In this document: piece after piece, positions 1-11,968 of the stretch | Position numbering within the stretch: position 1 is the first letter of the stretch | Layout: each line of letters begins with the position of its first letter | Assembly: GCF_030272615.1 (NCBI RefSeq) | Contig: NC_081405.1 | Location: 314,300,235-314,364,234 of the forward strand | Direction: 5' to 3' | Length of the DNA stretch: 64,000 bases | From: Cryptomeria japonica | Taxonomy: Eukaryota; Streptophyta; Pinopsida; Cupressales; Cupressaceae | The notes under the pieces: model-generated | What the model saw: only the letters and a program-made list of their open reading frames with translations | The model's database searches: none | What the model was told of the DNA's origin: nothing | Program-made: the position numbers and the translations under genes

Positions 1-309
1 TTTCTACACATAGAATGAAGGGTAAATAGGTTGGGAATAAGGATTTTCCTAAGTCAAACCATAGTTTAGGAATTAACCTTCATTGAAATATTGTAAATAC
101 TAAAATAAATAATGAAAGGATATACCTCAAATCTTCAATGACTAATTATGATATTTTTCTTCTTAAATGTAATCACATATATTGTATTAAATGGCATTAA
201 CATGAAAAAACCCTAATCACACATATATGTTGGCATATGAATGATGTAATGCTACTCCACAATTGATTAATGAAGATATGAAACCTTGAAGGCCTCTAAA
301 AATTCTTGA
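1..309. other. AT-rich flank without recognised genes
   Basis: No coding region, RNA gene or clear repeat was recognised here. The short open frames show no family motif. The stretch leads directly into the 400-bp repeat that starts near 310. Confidence 0.5.
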
Positions 310-742
310 TGATGAATACTTGAATGCTTGAATGCTTGATATCTTGTGATTATAATTTCACTCTTATATATCTAGAATGAGAGAGGAAGTCCTCCTTATA
401 TACTTTCCTATTAGGAAAACATCTTAATTTTCTGACAAGGGAGACATGGAGATCACATTCCCTCCAACTCCTTATGACCATCGTGAGGGGCCAAATTAGG
501 TTCCTATTTGGGAGGACCAAGGTGCCATGACCTGGTCCCAACGAGGACCATGGAACCATGCCCTAGTACTACCCCATTATAGGACAAGGACCAAGGGCCA
601 TGCAAGGTGTAAGGTGAAAATAAGGCATGCTTTAAATGATATAAGCATAATTAGGTCTTAATTAAGCAGTGGAGTACACACACTAAGGTGAGGGCCCGAA
701 ATGTAGACCAAATTGTAAGGGAGTACAATTTAGGATGCTACA
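310..742. repeat. 400-bp dispersed repeat, copy 1
   Basis: This stretch resembles 11969-12368 in the same orientation. Shared blocks include a double 'GAATGCTTGAATGCTT', 'TTGTGATTATAATTTCA', 'GAGAGAGGAAGT', 'TACTTTCCTATT', 'GGGGCCAAATTAGG' and a common end 'GGATGCTACA'. That end in CTACA could be an LTR terminus, but I found no matching TG start or primer-binding site. Copia element 1 inserted just 3 bp after this end. The class is unknown. Confidence 0.6.
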
Positions 743-745
743 TTT

Positions 746-2091
746 TGATGGTATGATGAAAGAATAAGTATCCGGTAGAATACTTAGAGGGGGAGGTGAA
801 TCAGTATATTAAAAAACTGATACAAAGTTCCCAAACTCAAACTCAGTCAAACAAAGTAAACATATCTTATTCAAGATCAATATTCATAACAATTCTTAAT
901 CATAACTCAACATATTCATCTCTCAATGCTTCTACTTAACATACCTTACCAAAAGTTAACCAAATCAACAAATAAGATCATAACCAAAAAAGCATTCACC
1001 ACTTGACACAAATGATACGTGGAAAACCCAAATAGGTAAAAACCACGGTGAGATGAAACTCACAAGAATAGCTATCTGAACTCTTCTAAATTTTTCCTTG
1101 TTAGGAGCCAAGCTTGTTAAAGCTTTACAATAAGTCTTGTTAAGAACTAATTTCGGTTAGGAATCACCTAGTTAAGGGATTTACAAATATGCCTTGATGA
1201 AAAGCACAATACCCTTTTAGGAGTAACCTTGCTAGAGGATATAAGAATCCAATCTAATGGACCACCTTGCTAGAGGATTCAATGAGTAACCAAGCTTGTT
1301 AGAGCTCACCCGGTTAAGGGATTTCACTTCTACTGTAATTGTTAGAAAACTACAGGTTTTCTTAATTTGTCTGAGTAGCACTACATTTACTTGATCAAAT
1401 CCTTCTAAGCTTCAATCTGCCTTCACTCAAAGTGCAGATCCATTCACGAGTTAGGCAACTACACAGTCAACTAATTTAAATCAATCTTGCCAACAACCTT
1501 TACAAACAACTTCATTGACCTTAAATACAAATCAATTAGGTGGGTAACATAACAAAAACCTAATTCTCATCATCGAGATTACAAACAAATTGGTATAATC
1601 TTGAGCGCTAGAAATCATGAAAATCTCTCCACATTGTTCAAGAAAATTCCAACTGCTCCATGATCACCGCTTCATCAGACTTTGTAACTCATCACGCGTT
1701 GTGCATTAGATGCAATCCACATTTCTCCTTCCCTAGGCAAAAAACAAATGTGCCAAAACAATTTAAACATATCCTCATACAATGATCACACGTGTCTCCA
1801 TCATTACCGCTTATTAGATAATAAATCAACAAACTTGATTGGTTAGGGTTTAATAGCTGATAAGGTTTACCGGTTACATTACATAGAAAGGTTTAACCCT
1901 TTACACTGGTTCACCGATTCAACTCACAAACTTTACATACTGGTTTACAACATCTTCCACAAAGCTCATCTTATCGATTACTAGTCAATATAAAAAACAA
2001 CAATATCGGCAATAACATGAATACAATTACCGGTTTAATTGGCATCAATGACAACATATCATTAATGTAAACTCTATGCAAAATTCCAACA
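746..2091 (-). repeat. 3' LTR of copia element 1
   Basis: It matches 6549-7973 over its length. On the plus strand it begins TGATGGTATGATG and ends CAAAATTCCAACA, so it has TG...CA ends. It lacks about 75 bp that are present in the other LTR at about 6697-6775, which explains most of the length difference (1346 versus 1425 bp). Confidence 0.88.
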
Positions 2092-2107
2092 ATCTCCCCC
2101 TTTGGAA
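2092..2107 (-). other. Polypurine tract of copia element 1
   Basis: Read on the minus strand it is TTCCAAAGGGGGAGAT, directly upstream of the 3' LTR start TGTTGG. It primes plus-strand DNA synthesis. The same tract precedes the 3' LTRs of elements A, B and C. Confidence 0.85.
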
Positions 2108-2421
2108 TTGATGGCAATACAAATATCAATGCCTCTGATTGATACTGAGATTGGTGAATAGGAATTCTGGTTTACATTACCAAGTATTCACCTTGCTACT
2201 GTCTGTCTTCAGCCTGCCACTGGTTCACCTAATTAGACACATAATTCTTCTCCACCTTTGACAGGAATGCCAAAGTGAAAGTAAAAAAAGTAATTCTTCT
2301 CTCACTATGCATCAACATTATTCTACAAGTTGATGCTCCCCCTATGGAATACATCCACTTCTTCATCAATCCATGTAAAATTCTGCAAGTGGTTTAGGGA
2401 CTGATGCAATCAACGTCATGC

Positions 2422-4209
2422 TCAACTAACTTCTTGAAGAGGGACAACCCCCAATTGAATTCTAAGATACTCGAAAGTGGTCTTAGGCAGAGGTTTGGTA
2501 AAGATATCTGCAAGCTACTCCTTGGTAGAAACATGCTCCAAGATAACATCTTTACTTTGAACTTTTTTCCTCAAGAAGTGATATTTCAATTCAATGTGCT
2601 TAGTTCTTGTGTGCAAAACGAGATTTTTAGAAATGTTTATTGCACTTGTATTATCACACAAAAAATTTATTGGTTATGAGATTTCCATCTTCAAACCTTC
2701 CAAAATGTGCCTCATCCACATAGCTTGTGTGCAATTCATATAAGATTCTACATACTTAGCTTCAACAGTAGATTGTGAAGTGCAACTCTTCTTTTTACTA
2801 CTCCATGAAACTAGCCTTCCTCCTAGAAAGAATGCTCCACCGACAGTACTCTTTTGGTCATCAATATTTACTGCCCAATTAGCATCTGTGTATGCTCTCA
2901 AATCAAAATTTCCACCATAAAGATACCATAACCCATAGTCAATAGTACCTTTCAGATATCTAAAAGTTCTCTTGGTTTCTATCAGATGTGCCTCCTTTGG
3001 ATTCTTCTGAAATCTAGCAAGAATACCAACTACATGGGCAATATCCAATCGACTGTGAACAACATAGCATAATTTGCCAATCATTGACCTGCATTCCTTT
3101 TCATCTATAGACTTAGGTGCATCTTCCTTGGACAATTTACAACCTATAACCATTGGGGTTCGAAATGGTTTATAGTCACTCATACCAAAAGTCTTCAAAA
3201 CCTCTTTCACATACTTGGATTGAGTAAAGAAAATACCATTCTTCATCTTCTGTATCTGTAAGTCTATGAAATTTTTTATTTCCCCTACTAATGACATATC
3301 AAATTAATTCATCATTTCATCTGCAAAATAATTACTCATGTCATCATTACCTCCAAATATAATGTCATCTACAAATACTTCACTGACCAGTATTTCATCT
3401 CCTTCAGGCTTGAGATAAATGTTGTTGTCATCACTGGTTCTAGAAAAGCCTATCTTCATCAGATGAGTATGAAGCCATTCATACCATGCTCTGGTTGCCT
3501 GCTTTAATCTATACAAAGCTTTATGCAATTTGCATACCATGTCTTCCTTATCTGTCAAAGCATAACCATCAGGTTGCTCTATACAAACCTCTTCTTCCAG
3601 TATCCCATTCAAGAATGCAGACTTAACATCCATCTGGTATACCTTGAACTTCTTATGTGTTGCAAACGCAAGTAATGTTCTTACACTTTCCAGTCTTGCT
3701 ACTAGTGCAAAAGTTTCTCCATAGTCTTCTCCTTCTTCTTGCGCATAACCTTTGCATACTAATCTTGCATTATTACGAACTACAACACGATCTTCATTTA
3801 ATTTATTTATGAACACCCATTTAGTACCTATAGCATTCTTGTTTATCGGTTAGGGTACTAGGGTTCAAGTGTTGTTCTTCTCAATTTGATCCAACTCCTC
3901 CTCCATCGATTTCACCCAATGATCATCACGAAATGTCTCCTTAGAACTTCTAGGTTCAAAGGTGGAGATCATGAAAGAGTTTGCTCTTATTCTCCTTCTA
4001 GTTAGTACACCGACATCCTTATCCCCAATTATCTGTTTAGGACTGTGGTTCAGTCTCACATACCTAGGAATAACATGATCATTCTCTTCAGGTTTAGCTT
4101 CTTCATTATCATCTTCATCCAAATTTATTTGTTTCGGTTGAACAAGTACATCGAGATTTTCTTTATCCGTTTCTGATTTAACAGTTTCAGGATCCAAAAA
4201 CAAATGCAA
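2422..4209 (-). pseudogene. Copia pol: reverse transcriptase and RNase H (element 1)
   Basis: This is the 3' half of the copia polyprotein, the part that makes cDNA and degrades the RNA template. In order: the linker before RT with a 'GDKDVGVLTRRR' block (about 4040-4000); RT with [23 protein letters not shown] and the catalytic VFVDDIIFGG (about 3385-3356); the RT tail FFTQSKYVKEVLKTFGM; then RNase H with AYTDANWA (about 2900) and the C-terminal LADIFTKPLPK (about 2490). These match Pfam-type RVT_2 and the Ty1-class RNase H. All three large pieces lie in one frame but are separated by in-frame stops near 3862, 3301 and 2671, and another lies near 2505. The end is set by the conserved LGVVPLQEVS followed by a stop at 2422-2424. 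Confidence 0.88.
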
Positions 4210-4337
4210 GGATCTTCATTCTTTTTGTCTGAACTAGTTCCTTCTGCAACTTCATCCTTTTTGTCTGAACTGGTTCCTTCTGCAACTTCAAGACATTCAT
4301 CTACACGAACATCAACACTCTCAACAATTCTCTGTGT

Positions 4338-5397
4338 CTAGTTGTTGAAGCATTTATAGGCCTTACTCTTGGTGGAATAGCCAAGAAATATGCCTTCATC
4401 ACTCTTAGCTTCAAACTTGCCTATGCAATCACCACTTTTAATAAACCATTTGCTTCCAAATATCTTAAAATAGCTAATATCAGGTGATCTCCCATACCAG
4501 TACTTATATTGGGTCTTGTCCTTACCTCTTTTCACCAGAACTCTGTTAATTGTGTAGACAACTGTACTTATAACTTCTTTCCAAAATGTTTTTGATATAC
4601 CTCCTTGTATCAACATAGTCCTAGCAGCTTCAACCATTAACCAGTTGTTTCTCTCTACTATACCATTCTATTGTGGTGTCCTTGGTGCAGAAAGTTGCCA
4701 CTTGATACCATTATCATCACAATACTTAGTGAAATCCACAAAAGTGAATTCACCACTTTGATCTATTTTTAGACATTTTATCTTTTTGCCACTCTTTCTC
4801 AGCTAAGGCTCTGATTGCCTTGAATTTACCAAAAGCTTCATTCTTATCCTTAAAAAATGTGACCCACATCATCCTTGACCAATCATCAATGAAGATCATG
4901 AAGTATCTGTCACCATGAATGCTTCTTGTTCTTATCGGTCCACATAGATCTGTATGAACCAAATCCAACAAGTGCTCTGCTGATAAAGAATTGCTCTTGA
5001 AAGTTGAAGAATTCATCTTTCCTAGCTGACATTCTTTACAAAGAGAATTAACCGATTTGTCTAGCTAAGACAGACCTCTTACTGTCTTAGACTTTCTTAC
5101 TTTAACAATATTGTCAAAATTTATATGACAAAATCTCCTATGCCAAAGCTAGCTATCATCTATTTTTGCAATCAAACAGTTGCTAACTTTAGGATTGAGA
5201 TGAAATAAATTACCTCTAGTTTGTTTCCCAGTTGAAATCAATTCACCTTTGTCATCAAAGATTTTATACATTCCATTTCTAAACTCCAGTGGGTATTCTT
5301 TATCATTCAATTGTGCCACACTTTAAAAATTATGCTTTAGGCCTTCAACCCAATAGACATGGTTAGCACTGCTCTTCCCATTAAGGGAAATAACTCC
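4338..5397 (-). pseudogene. Copia pol: integrase with GAG-pre-integrase domain (element 1)
   Basis: The integrase inserts the cDNA into chromosomes. The upstream part, around 5390-5050, carries the GAG-pre-integrase block, including VYWVEGL, SVAQLND and LWHRRFCH. The catalytic core starts near 4980 with DLVHTDLCGP, whose D is the first catalytic acid, followed by GDRYFMIFIDDWSRMMWV. The C-terminal part (4637-4338) carries TFWKEVISTVVYTINR, a PxISYFKIFG-like block and EGIFLGYSTKSKAYKCFN. The core and the C-terminal part are in different frames, so there is a frameshift around 4640-4750 and another after 4338. Stops also interrupt the pre-integrase block. Confidence 0.85.
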
Positions 5398-5418
5398 CTT
5401 ACCTTTAACCATACAGGG

Positions 5419-6477
5419 TTAGTTATTGTCAAATCTGACAACACCACCATCAAATTCCTTCAAGGAAATAAATTTACTCCAATCATCAATCATGTGAACT
5501 GAACAACCACTATCAATGATCCAATCATCAGAGTTATCCATTCTAGATACTAGTGCCTTCTCATATGATATTTCTTCCTTAATAGCTACAAACAGAATAT
5601 CTTCACTAGCATCATCATCAGATTCTTCATTAGTAATACCACTGTCAATAGCTATAAGACAATCTCTATTGCCTTTACCCTTATACTTCTTAAATTTGTC
5701 TCTCTTGTATTCATTTTCACCATTAGGGCAATTTGCTGCTATATGACCAATCTTGGTGCATGCAAAACATTTTAAAGCTATCTTACCTCTATATTTACCA
5801 GTACCTCTAGGCAGTGATTTTGCCAACAATGCTTCAAGTTCCACTAAGATGTCTTCATCTTCAACATCTTTGCTGGATCTAGATTCATAGCTATGGTCGG
5901 TATCTCTACTTCTTCTCATAGATGGGCTAGAGACATAAGCTCTGAATGTAGATTTTGATTTTTGTATACTACCATCATAGCCATTTAGTTCAAAAGCAGT
6001 AAGTCTGCCAATAATAGAGTCAAGAGTTACCTTGGTCTTGTCAATGGATTTCAGCTCCTAAATAGCTGCAACTCTGATAGCATAGATCGGTAGCAGGGTT
6101 CTCAGTACCTTATTCTCACCTTTAGACATTCTCATGTCATCAAATTTTCCTCTTAAACTCTCCTCTTTGGCAATCTTAACAGGTTCATCATCTCTATAAA
6201 TCTCTTCTAATTTCTTCCATACTTCATATGCAGTTTCAAGACCATGAACATCTACATATTCAACATTAGATAGGGAACTTATAATAGCCTCTAATGCTTG
6301 GCGATTTTCTTGTTGTTCTTTCTTCTGATCATCAGTCAGGGGTCTAGTAGGTGTAGTATACTTATTTTCTATACGATCCCAATACTGACTACGAAGAATC
6401 TTAATGTAAATCTTCATTCTGTCACTCCATATTTTATAGTTATCATTGTTGAACTTCAAACCTTCTTTCTTCATCAT
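5419..6477 (-). pseudogene. Copia gag, zinc knuckle and protease (element 1)
   Basis: This is the start of the copia polyprotein. The N-terminus MMKKEGLKFNNDNYKIW is the conserved start of copia Gag and closely matches element C. A CCHC zinc knuckle CFACTKIGHIAANC (about 5772-5731) binds RNA. The aspartic protease begins at WIIDSGCSVHM (about 5520), where DSG is the catalytic triplet. The whole region is one frame with a single in-frame stop at 6058-6060. Compared with element C, about 26 codons are missing just before LLPIYAIRVAAI, so the Gag core is internally deleted. An acidic linker rich in D and E follows the knuckle, as in element C. The start codon lies 57 bp inside the primer-binding site. 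Confidence 0.87.
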
Positions 6478-6534
6478 GATCTACAAGATCTTTTCCTCAA
6501 ACTGTTAGGCTTATAGATTAAGAGGACCTGAGAT

Positions 6535-6546
6535 GCTCTGATACCA
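6535..6546 (-). other. Primer-binding site of copia element 1 (tRNA-Met)
   Basis: The minus-strand sequence TGGTATCAGAGC is complementary to the 3' end of plant initiator tRNA-Met. It sits 2 bp inside the 5' LTR, as expected for plant copia elements. Confidence 0.9.
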
Positions 6547-6548
6547 AT

Positions 6549-7990
6549 TGATGGTATGATGAAAGAATAAGTATCCAGTAGAATACTACGAGGGGGGGGG
6601 GGTGAATCAGTATATTGAAAAACTGATACAAAGTTCCCAAACTCAAACTCAGTCAAACAAAGTAAACATATCTTAGTCAAGATCAATATTCATAAGAATA
6701 CTTGACATCAACTGGTTTAACTGTTATGACAACTTTAACAGTAGACAACTTCAATCTTGTAAAAATCAACAATGCTTAATCTTAACTCAACATATTCATC
6801 TCTCAATGCTTCTACTTAATATGCCTTATTAGAACTTAACCAAATCAAAAAATAAGATCATAACCACAAAAGCATTCACCTGTTGACAAAAATGTTTATA
6901 TGTGGAAAACCCAAATAGGTAAAAACCATAGTGAGATGAGACTCATAAGGATAGCTATGTGAAATCTTCTAAAGTTTGCTCTGTTAGTAGCCAAGCCTGT
7001 TAAAGCTTTACAATAAGTCCTCTTAAGAACTAATTCGGATTAGGAATCACCCGATTAAGGGATTTACAAATATGCCTTGATGAAAAGAACAATACCTTGT
7101 TAGGAGTAACCTTGCTAGAGGATTTAAGAATCCAAGCTAATGGACAACCTTGTTAGAGGATTTAATGAGTAACCATCTTGTTAGAACTTACTCAGTTAAG
7201 GGATTTCACTTCTGCTGTAATTATTAGAAAATAACACGCTTTCTTGATATGTCTGAGTAGCACTAGATTTGCTTGATCAGATCCTTCTAATCTTCAATCT
7301 GCCTTCACTCAAAGTGCAGATCCATTCACCGGTTAGGCAACTACACACTCAATTGATTTCAATCAATCTTGCCAACAACCTTTATAAACAACTTTATCGA
7401 CCTTAAATACAAATCAATTAGGTTAGTAACAGAACAAAAACCTAATTCTCATCATTGAGATTATAAACAAGCTGGTACAATCTTGACCGTTATAAATCAT
7501 GACAATCTCTTCATATTTTTCAAGAAAATTCCAACCGCTCCATGATCACCTCTTCATCGGACTTTGTAACTCATCATGCATTGTGCATTATATGCAATCC
7601 ACTTTGCTCCTTCCCTAGATAAAAAATAAATGCGCCAAAACAATTTGAACATATCCTAATACAATGATCACACGTGTCTCCATCATTATTGCTTATTAGA
7701 TAATAAACCAACAACCTTGATTGGTTAGGGTTTAACAACTAATAGGGTTTACTGGTTACATTACATAGAAAGGTTTAACCCTTTACATTGGTTCACCATT
7801 TCAACTCACAAACTTTACATACCATTTTACAACATCTTCCACAAAGCTCATCTTACCGGTTACTAGCCAATAACAAAAACAACAATATCAACAATAACAC
7901 GAATACCATTACCGGTCCAATTGACATCAATTACAACATATCATTAATGCAATCTCTATGCAAAATTCCAACAATCTCAAAATGCCAACA
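6549..7990 (-). repeat. 5' LTR of copia element 1
   Basis: Pairs with 746-2091. The sequence common to both LTRs ends at 7973 (CCAACA). The right LTR then has 17 extra bases, 7974-7990, ending again in CCAACA and followed by CATTT, which repeats the left flank. The outer boundary is therefore either 7973 or 7990, and the target duplication favours 7990. A run of G residues (about 6592-6602) lies near its inner end. Confidence 0.8.
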
Positions 7991-9360
7991 CATTTAGCCC
8001 TCACTTTAGCAAGAGTATGAGCCTAGACAAATACTCATTGTAAAGTAGATAAAAGAGAGACAAAGAAGAGAAGCAACAAGGACAAAAATCACAAGGAGTA
8101 TAAGACATCACTAATTTAGAGGAACCAAGCCCCCAATATTAAGATCTTAACTCACTAAAAAATATGCAAGGGCAGACAAAAACAAAAAGGCAAACAAAAA
8201 GTGAAAAACATAAACAAAGACCAAAGATAAAAAGACAAACAAGACACAAAAGTAAATAACCAAAAATAAGACCACAAGTCAACTAGCTGAACATACCTTG
8301 ATATCAAAATGTCTCAACCACTAATATCTTTCATAAAAAATATAATCTCAAGATCACAAGTCATCACGTAAAAGAGAAAAGCACACATCATCCATGAACT
8401 ATAAATAGCTAGACTATGAGCTCATGAGAAGAAGAAAAGAGAGAGCATGGATGCATAGCCTAGATGTGTTTTTATAGGTGATCCGTGTTGGGGTGGAGAA
8501 TAGGAATAATCTATCTATGTTTTATCAACTTCCCAATCATCCTCTTGCGTGCATGCAAGAGATATCTAGTTTCAATTATATAGCACCATGTATAAGAGTT
8601 TGTTTCCTTTGGTTTTGAGCATGCATCAATCTATTTCGAACATGTAATGTAAATACAAATTCTAAGGGGTGAATATGTGGTTTTGGGAAAATCTCTCTTA
8701 AGAGTTTGTTTGCTCTAGTTTCAAAAATGTGTAACCCAATTGAAGGCAGATACATGCCTGGTTTTGAAGACATCCTATGTAAGAGTTTGGTTTCTTTGGT
8801 TTTAGCGATGTATAACCCCTCCTAATACATATATCAATGTTGTGTCTGGTTTTGGACATGAATCATCTCGTATAAGGGTTTGTTTTCTCTAGTTTTGAGG
8901 ATGAAAACCCCATTTAAGATATGGAAAGATATAGTACAATATGATATAAAGGGAGTGATATAGGTTCCCCCCTTAAGATGTCAACATAGTCGTATGTCAA
9001 TGTTTGAAGAAATATTAGAGACAAGTATACCTAACCTTCAACACTAAGGAGATATCCTCTAGGCAACAATGTTCATAAATCCAAGCCAAAGAGGGAATAC
9101 TCTTCAGGTAACGATAAGTTATTTGAAAAAGAGATATCTTACAACAAGTGTAAAGAGGATCCTTGCAGAAGAAGAGATATTTTCTCAAAAGACATCTACC
9201 TCCAAGGGGAGTTTCTTGAACAAACATAACATCTTCTACCAAAAGAAAAGAAGCAGAACAAGAATTATTTTCTTCCTTCTATTGCTAGGTGAAAGAGATA
9301 CTTGATGAAGGATGACACACTTTCAACCCAATGTGAGGGTAGGTTTATAATAGATATACA
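7991..9360. other. Non-coding repeat-derived region
   Basis: No gene was recognised. The first 300 bases are very A-rich (many ACAAAAA and AGACAAA words). A degenerate tandem array lies at 8590-8915. The open frames here are short and without family motifs. Confidence 0.5.
8590..8915. repeat. Degenerate tandem repeat, 80-107-bp unit
   Basis: Four diverged units share a core like 'TAAGAGTTTGTTTNCTNTNGTTTT', followed by 'ATGNATNA' and runs of C. They begin near 8590, 8697, 8777 and 8871. Spacing is irregular, so the array is old. Confidence 0.55.
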
Positions 9361-10490
9361 TGTATACACCTAAAAATGGTCTGAAGATAATTAATTGAAT
9401 AAGCAATTATTTAATTAATCCCCCTCCCTAATTTAATTGAATTCATTAGCAATTTGATTAAATTCTCCCCTTTCATCTGCTTATTAATAGATCTAAGGAT
9501 TTATTTAATAGGTTTATTTCAATAGTCCCCTTTGATTAATTAATTCAAGTTAATTAGTTCTTCCCCATCAAATTCATTTCTTCTAATCTTCTAATTAATT
9601 AAATCAAATCAATTTATGAGTTGTTGAAAATTAATTAACCTTTTCTTATTATTTGAATTTTTAAATTTAAATTACCCACATGCCTCCTAACTTCTAACCA
9701 CCTGACCTAACCCCTTCTAAACCTAACTCCTTCCATCTAACCTTGGGTTTAATTAAACCTACCTTAGCTTGCACATCCTAACCTCCTTATCCTAACCTCC
9801 TATGGTGTGGATACTCTCCCCTTGAGACACATGGCATTCTTGGGCCACATGTCCCCTCTCTTGGAAGCCTCTTAACACTTGTCACCATAGAGATGACAAA
9901 TGTTCCCTTTTATCCAACCTCTCTTGGAAGCTTCTTGACACTTGTCACCATAGAGATGGAAAATTTTCCCTTTCATCCAACCGCTTTGCCAACCTCCTCT
10001 AATTTCACCATTGATATCTTCAGACTTAATCTTGACCGTTGATTCCTGCCACCTCACCCCTGGACTTGGAAATCCTATAAATAGACCCTATTTTGGAGCA
10101 ATAACCATCCCATCTCATTTGCATTTTAGGCATTGTTACTATAGGCATAATATCTCTTAGCATATCATTTGAGCATTGTTATTATAGGCAATGGCATTCT
10201 TAGATCTAGCTTATTTTCTAGCATAATTGTTGAATCATGTAGCTTAATCATTCTCTTTTCTAGCTTAAATGCATCATTATCATCCTAAATCCTCCATCTA
10301 GATGTAGTCAAGTCATTGGAATTTGCTTATACAGATTTGAGAGAAAATCTACACTCACATTTATTAGGAGGCAATAGATCGATTAGCCATGGTTTTATCT
10401 TTATTTGTTTTAAATTTTCTAACCATGCTTGTAATGATCTATTGAGTGTTCTGTCTTGCAGCTGCAGGTATACACTTCATAGGCATGACA
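9361..10490 (+). repeat. Probable Ty3/gypsy 5' LTR
   Basis: The stretch starts TGTATACACC and ends GGCATGACA immediately before TTTTGGCACCCACCGTGGG, the usual junction between a plant gypsy-type LTR and its primer-binding site. It has a TATA box at 10076-10083. The left part is rich in ATTAATTAA words, as in many plant gypsy LTRs. No second LTR is seen in the window, so the element is truncated or its partner is too decayed to recognise. The left boundary is a guess based on the TG start. Confidence 0.55.
10076..10083 (+). promoter_or_regulatory. TATA box in the gypsy-like LTR
   Basis: TATAAATA lies in the sequence CCTATAAATAGACCC, about 415 bp before the end of the LTR. Its place fits the start of transcription inside an LTR. 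Confidence 0.5.
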
Positions 10491-10508
10491 TTTTGGCACC
10501 CACCGTGG
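10491..10508 (+). other. Gypsy-like primer-binding site
   Basis: TTTTGGCACCCACCGTGG resembles the plant Ty3/gypsy consensus TTTGGCGCCCACCGTGG, with one change (GCG to GCA). It directly follows the putative LTR end. Confidence 0.55.
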
Positions 10509-11968
10509 GCTATAATTGTCATTTTTGGCCTCTCAAGCTTCATCAACATTCATCTCTGCTCGGGTCTGGTTCAGAAACTCGTACGAGCTCCTTTGCTGGC
10601 TCATATGAACTCATTTGTGAGTTGGCACGATAATCCATTCTTTACTTGTATTAGCTCATTTCTATGTCGTATGAGCCTATTTATGCTTTCTCATGAGATC
10701 TAAAGTTTTGTCATACGAGCTGGTAAAGCGTATCGTATGACTTTCTGCTTCTATTTTTTTAAATAGACTGCATTTTAAGGTTTTCAGGTTTTAATCTGAT
10801 CATTATTATTGCTAACCCTGGTTTGTTTATGAGTTATTTTGGCATCCTAACTAGTTTTGCAGGACGATTGTGGAAGATACGCTAGCCAAAGACTTATTTC
10901 AACCAAACATATCATGATTAGTAATGGATCTATTTTGCAGGTTGCCTAAAAGAATTCAACAAAAAATTGTGTATTTCTTAAATTTTCCTAGGCACACTTG
11001 TCTTTTGCTAAAGGAAATGAACAATCATGTACTTTGTGTTTTTGATGATAGGTGAGTATGCTCTCACCTTTCTTAGGTGATCAGAAAGCTAGACTCATCT
11101 TTTACTTTCATTAGTGAATATCTTTACTGGGCCTGCCCTCTCGAGGAGCTAATAACTCTTAGCCATTAAGGCCGGTGAGAGGGGAATGACCTAAGTGGGA
11201 ACGACTAATGCCAAGTAATCCAACCCACTATAAAATAAATGTGATTTAATGAAAATCAAGTCAATGACAGTGTTCGGGAATAGCTCTCCTCCATACCTTC
11301 AGGTATAGAAAACCTTGGTTTTCAAGGCTGGGAGACCTCTTAATTGAGTATTATACCCTGATGCACTGAATGAATCCCTTACTAGTTTTGGTTAAACTAG
11401 AAGCTACCCAATTCACCTCTGAAAGGGTGATAATCTTTGTGCAAGAGAGATAGTAACTCTCCCAAGATACTTTCCATATTGTGTCCCCATTAGCGTTTGG
11501 AGTCAGATAATACGACATTGACAATCCATTGCGTGAGACTCAGCGACTGTATTCTGATTAGCTATTGGGTGTGTACCTAAGTTTGCAAGCAATGGTTTTC
11601 TCTCTCAGCTAACTTCCATAGGGTTTAGCATGCTTGGGGTCACTTATCATATCCCGTGTTTGTTGTGTATTCATCTCTAAATTGAAAAATCAGACATCTA
11701 AAATTGGAAAACATAAGCAAAACATCAGAATTCATTGATTAAAATTCGACCAAACAAACACATTTACCTTTGTCCTGTTATTTGTCGTACAAAACATTTA
11801 TCTTTTCATATGGTTCATAAAAGTTTGTCGTATTGACTAGTCATTTGTCGTATGAGATTAATCTTTAGTCTTATGGTTCAGAAAATTTTATCGTATGAGC
11901 CTATGATTTTGCACAAGAAAATCCTAGTTTGTCGTATGGTCTTGTATGAGATTAATCTTTACTTCAAT
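10509..11968. other. Decayed leader of the gypsy-like element, no ORF
   Basis: No Gag or Pol motif was seen. Words built on CGTATGAG, TCATATGA and GTACGAG recur at 10570-10735 and again at 11785-11955. The middle part (11100-11640) has a GC-balanced stretch 'GGGCCTGCCCTCTCGAGGAG' and looks like an untranslated leader. It probably belongs to the element whose LTR ends at 10490. Confidence 0.4.

Larger units (their letters stand above)
746..7990 (-). mobile_element. Ty1/copia LTR retrotransposon, element 1 (degraded)
   Basis: A full-length but inactive copia element on the minus strand. In element order it has a 5' LTR (7990 to 6549), a tRNA-Met primer site, Gag with zinc knuckle, protease, integrase, reverse transcriptase, RNase H, a polypurine tract and a 3' LTR (2091 to 746). 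This domain order, with integrase before reverse transcriptase, defines Ty1/copia. The 5-bp direct repeat CATTT flanks it at 741-745 and 7991-7995 if the right LTR is taken to 7990. The coding region has several in-frame stops, a local double frameshift around 4640 and a Gag deletion, so it cannot make a working polyprotein. It is closely related to element C at 24848-32216. Confidence 0.9.

Noticed and set aside
9015-9305. Overlapping open frames of 75-78 residues on both strands
   Set aside because: No motif and no matching copy; they lie in repeat-derived DNA.
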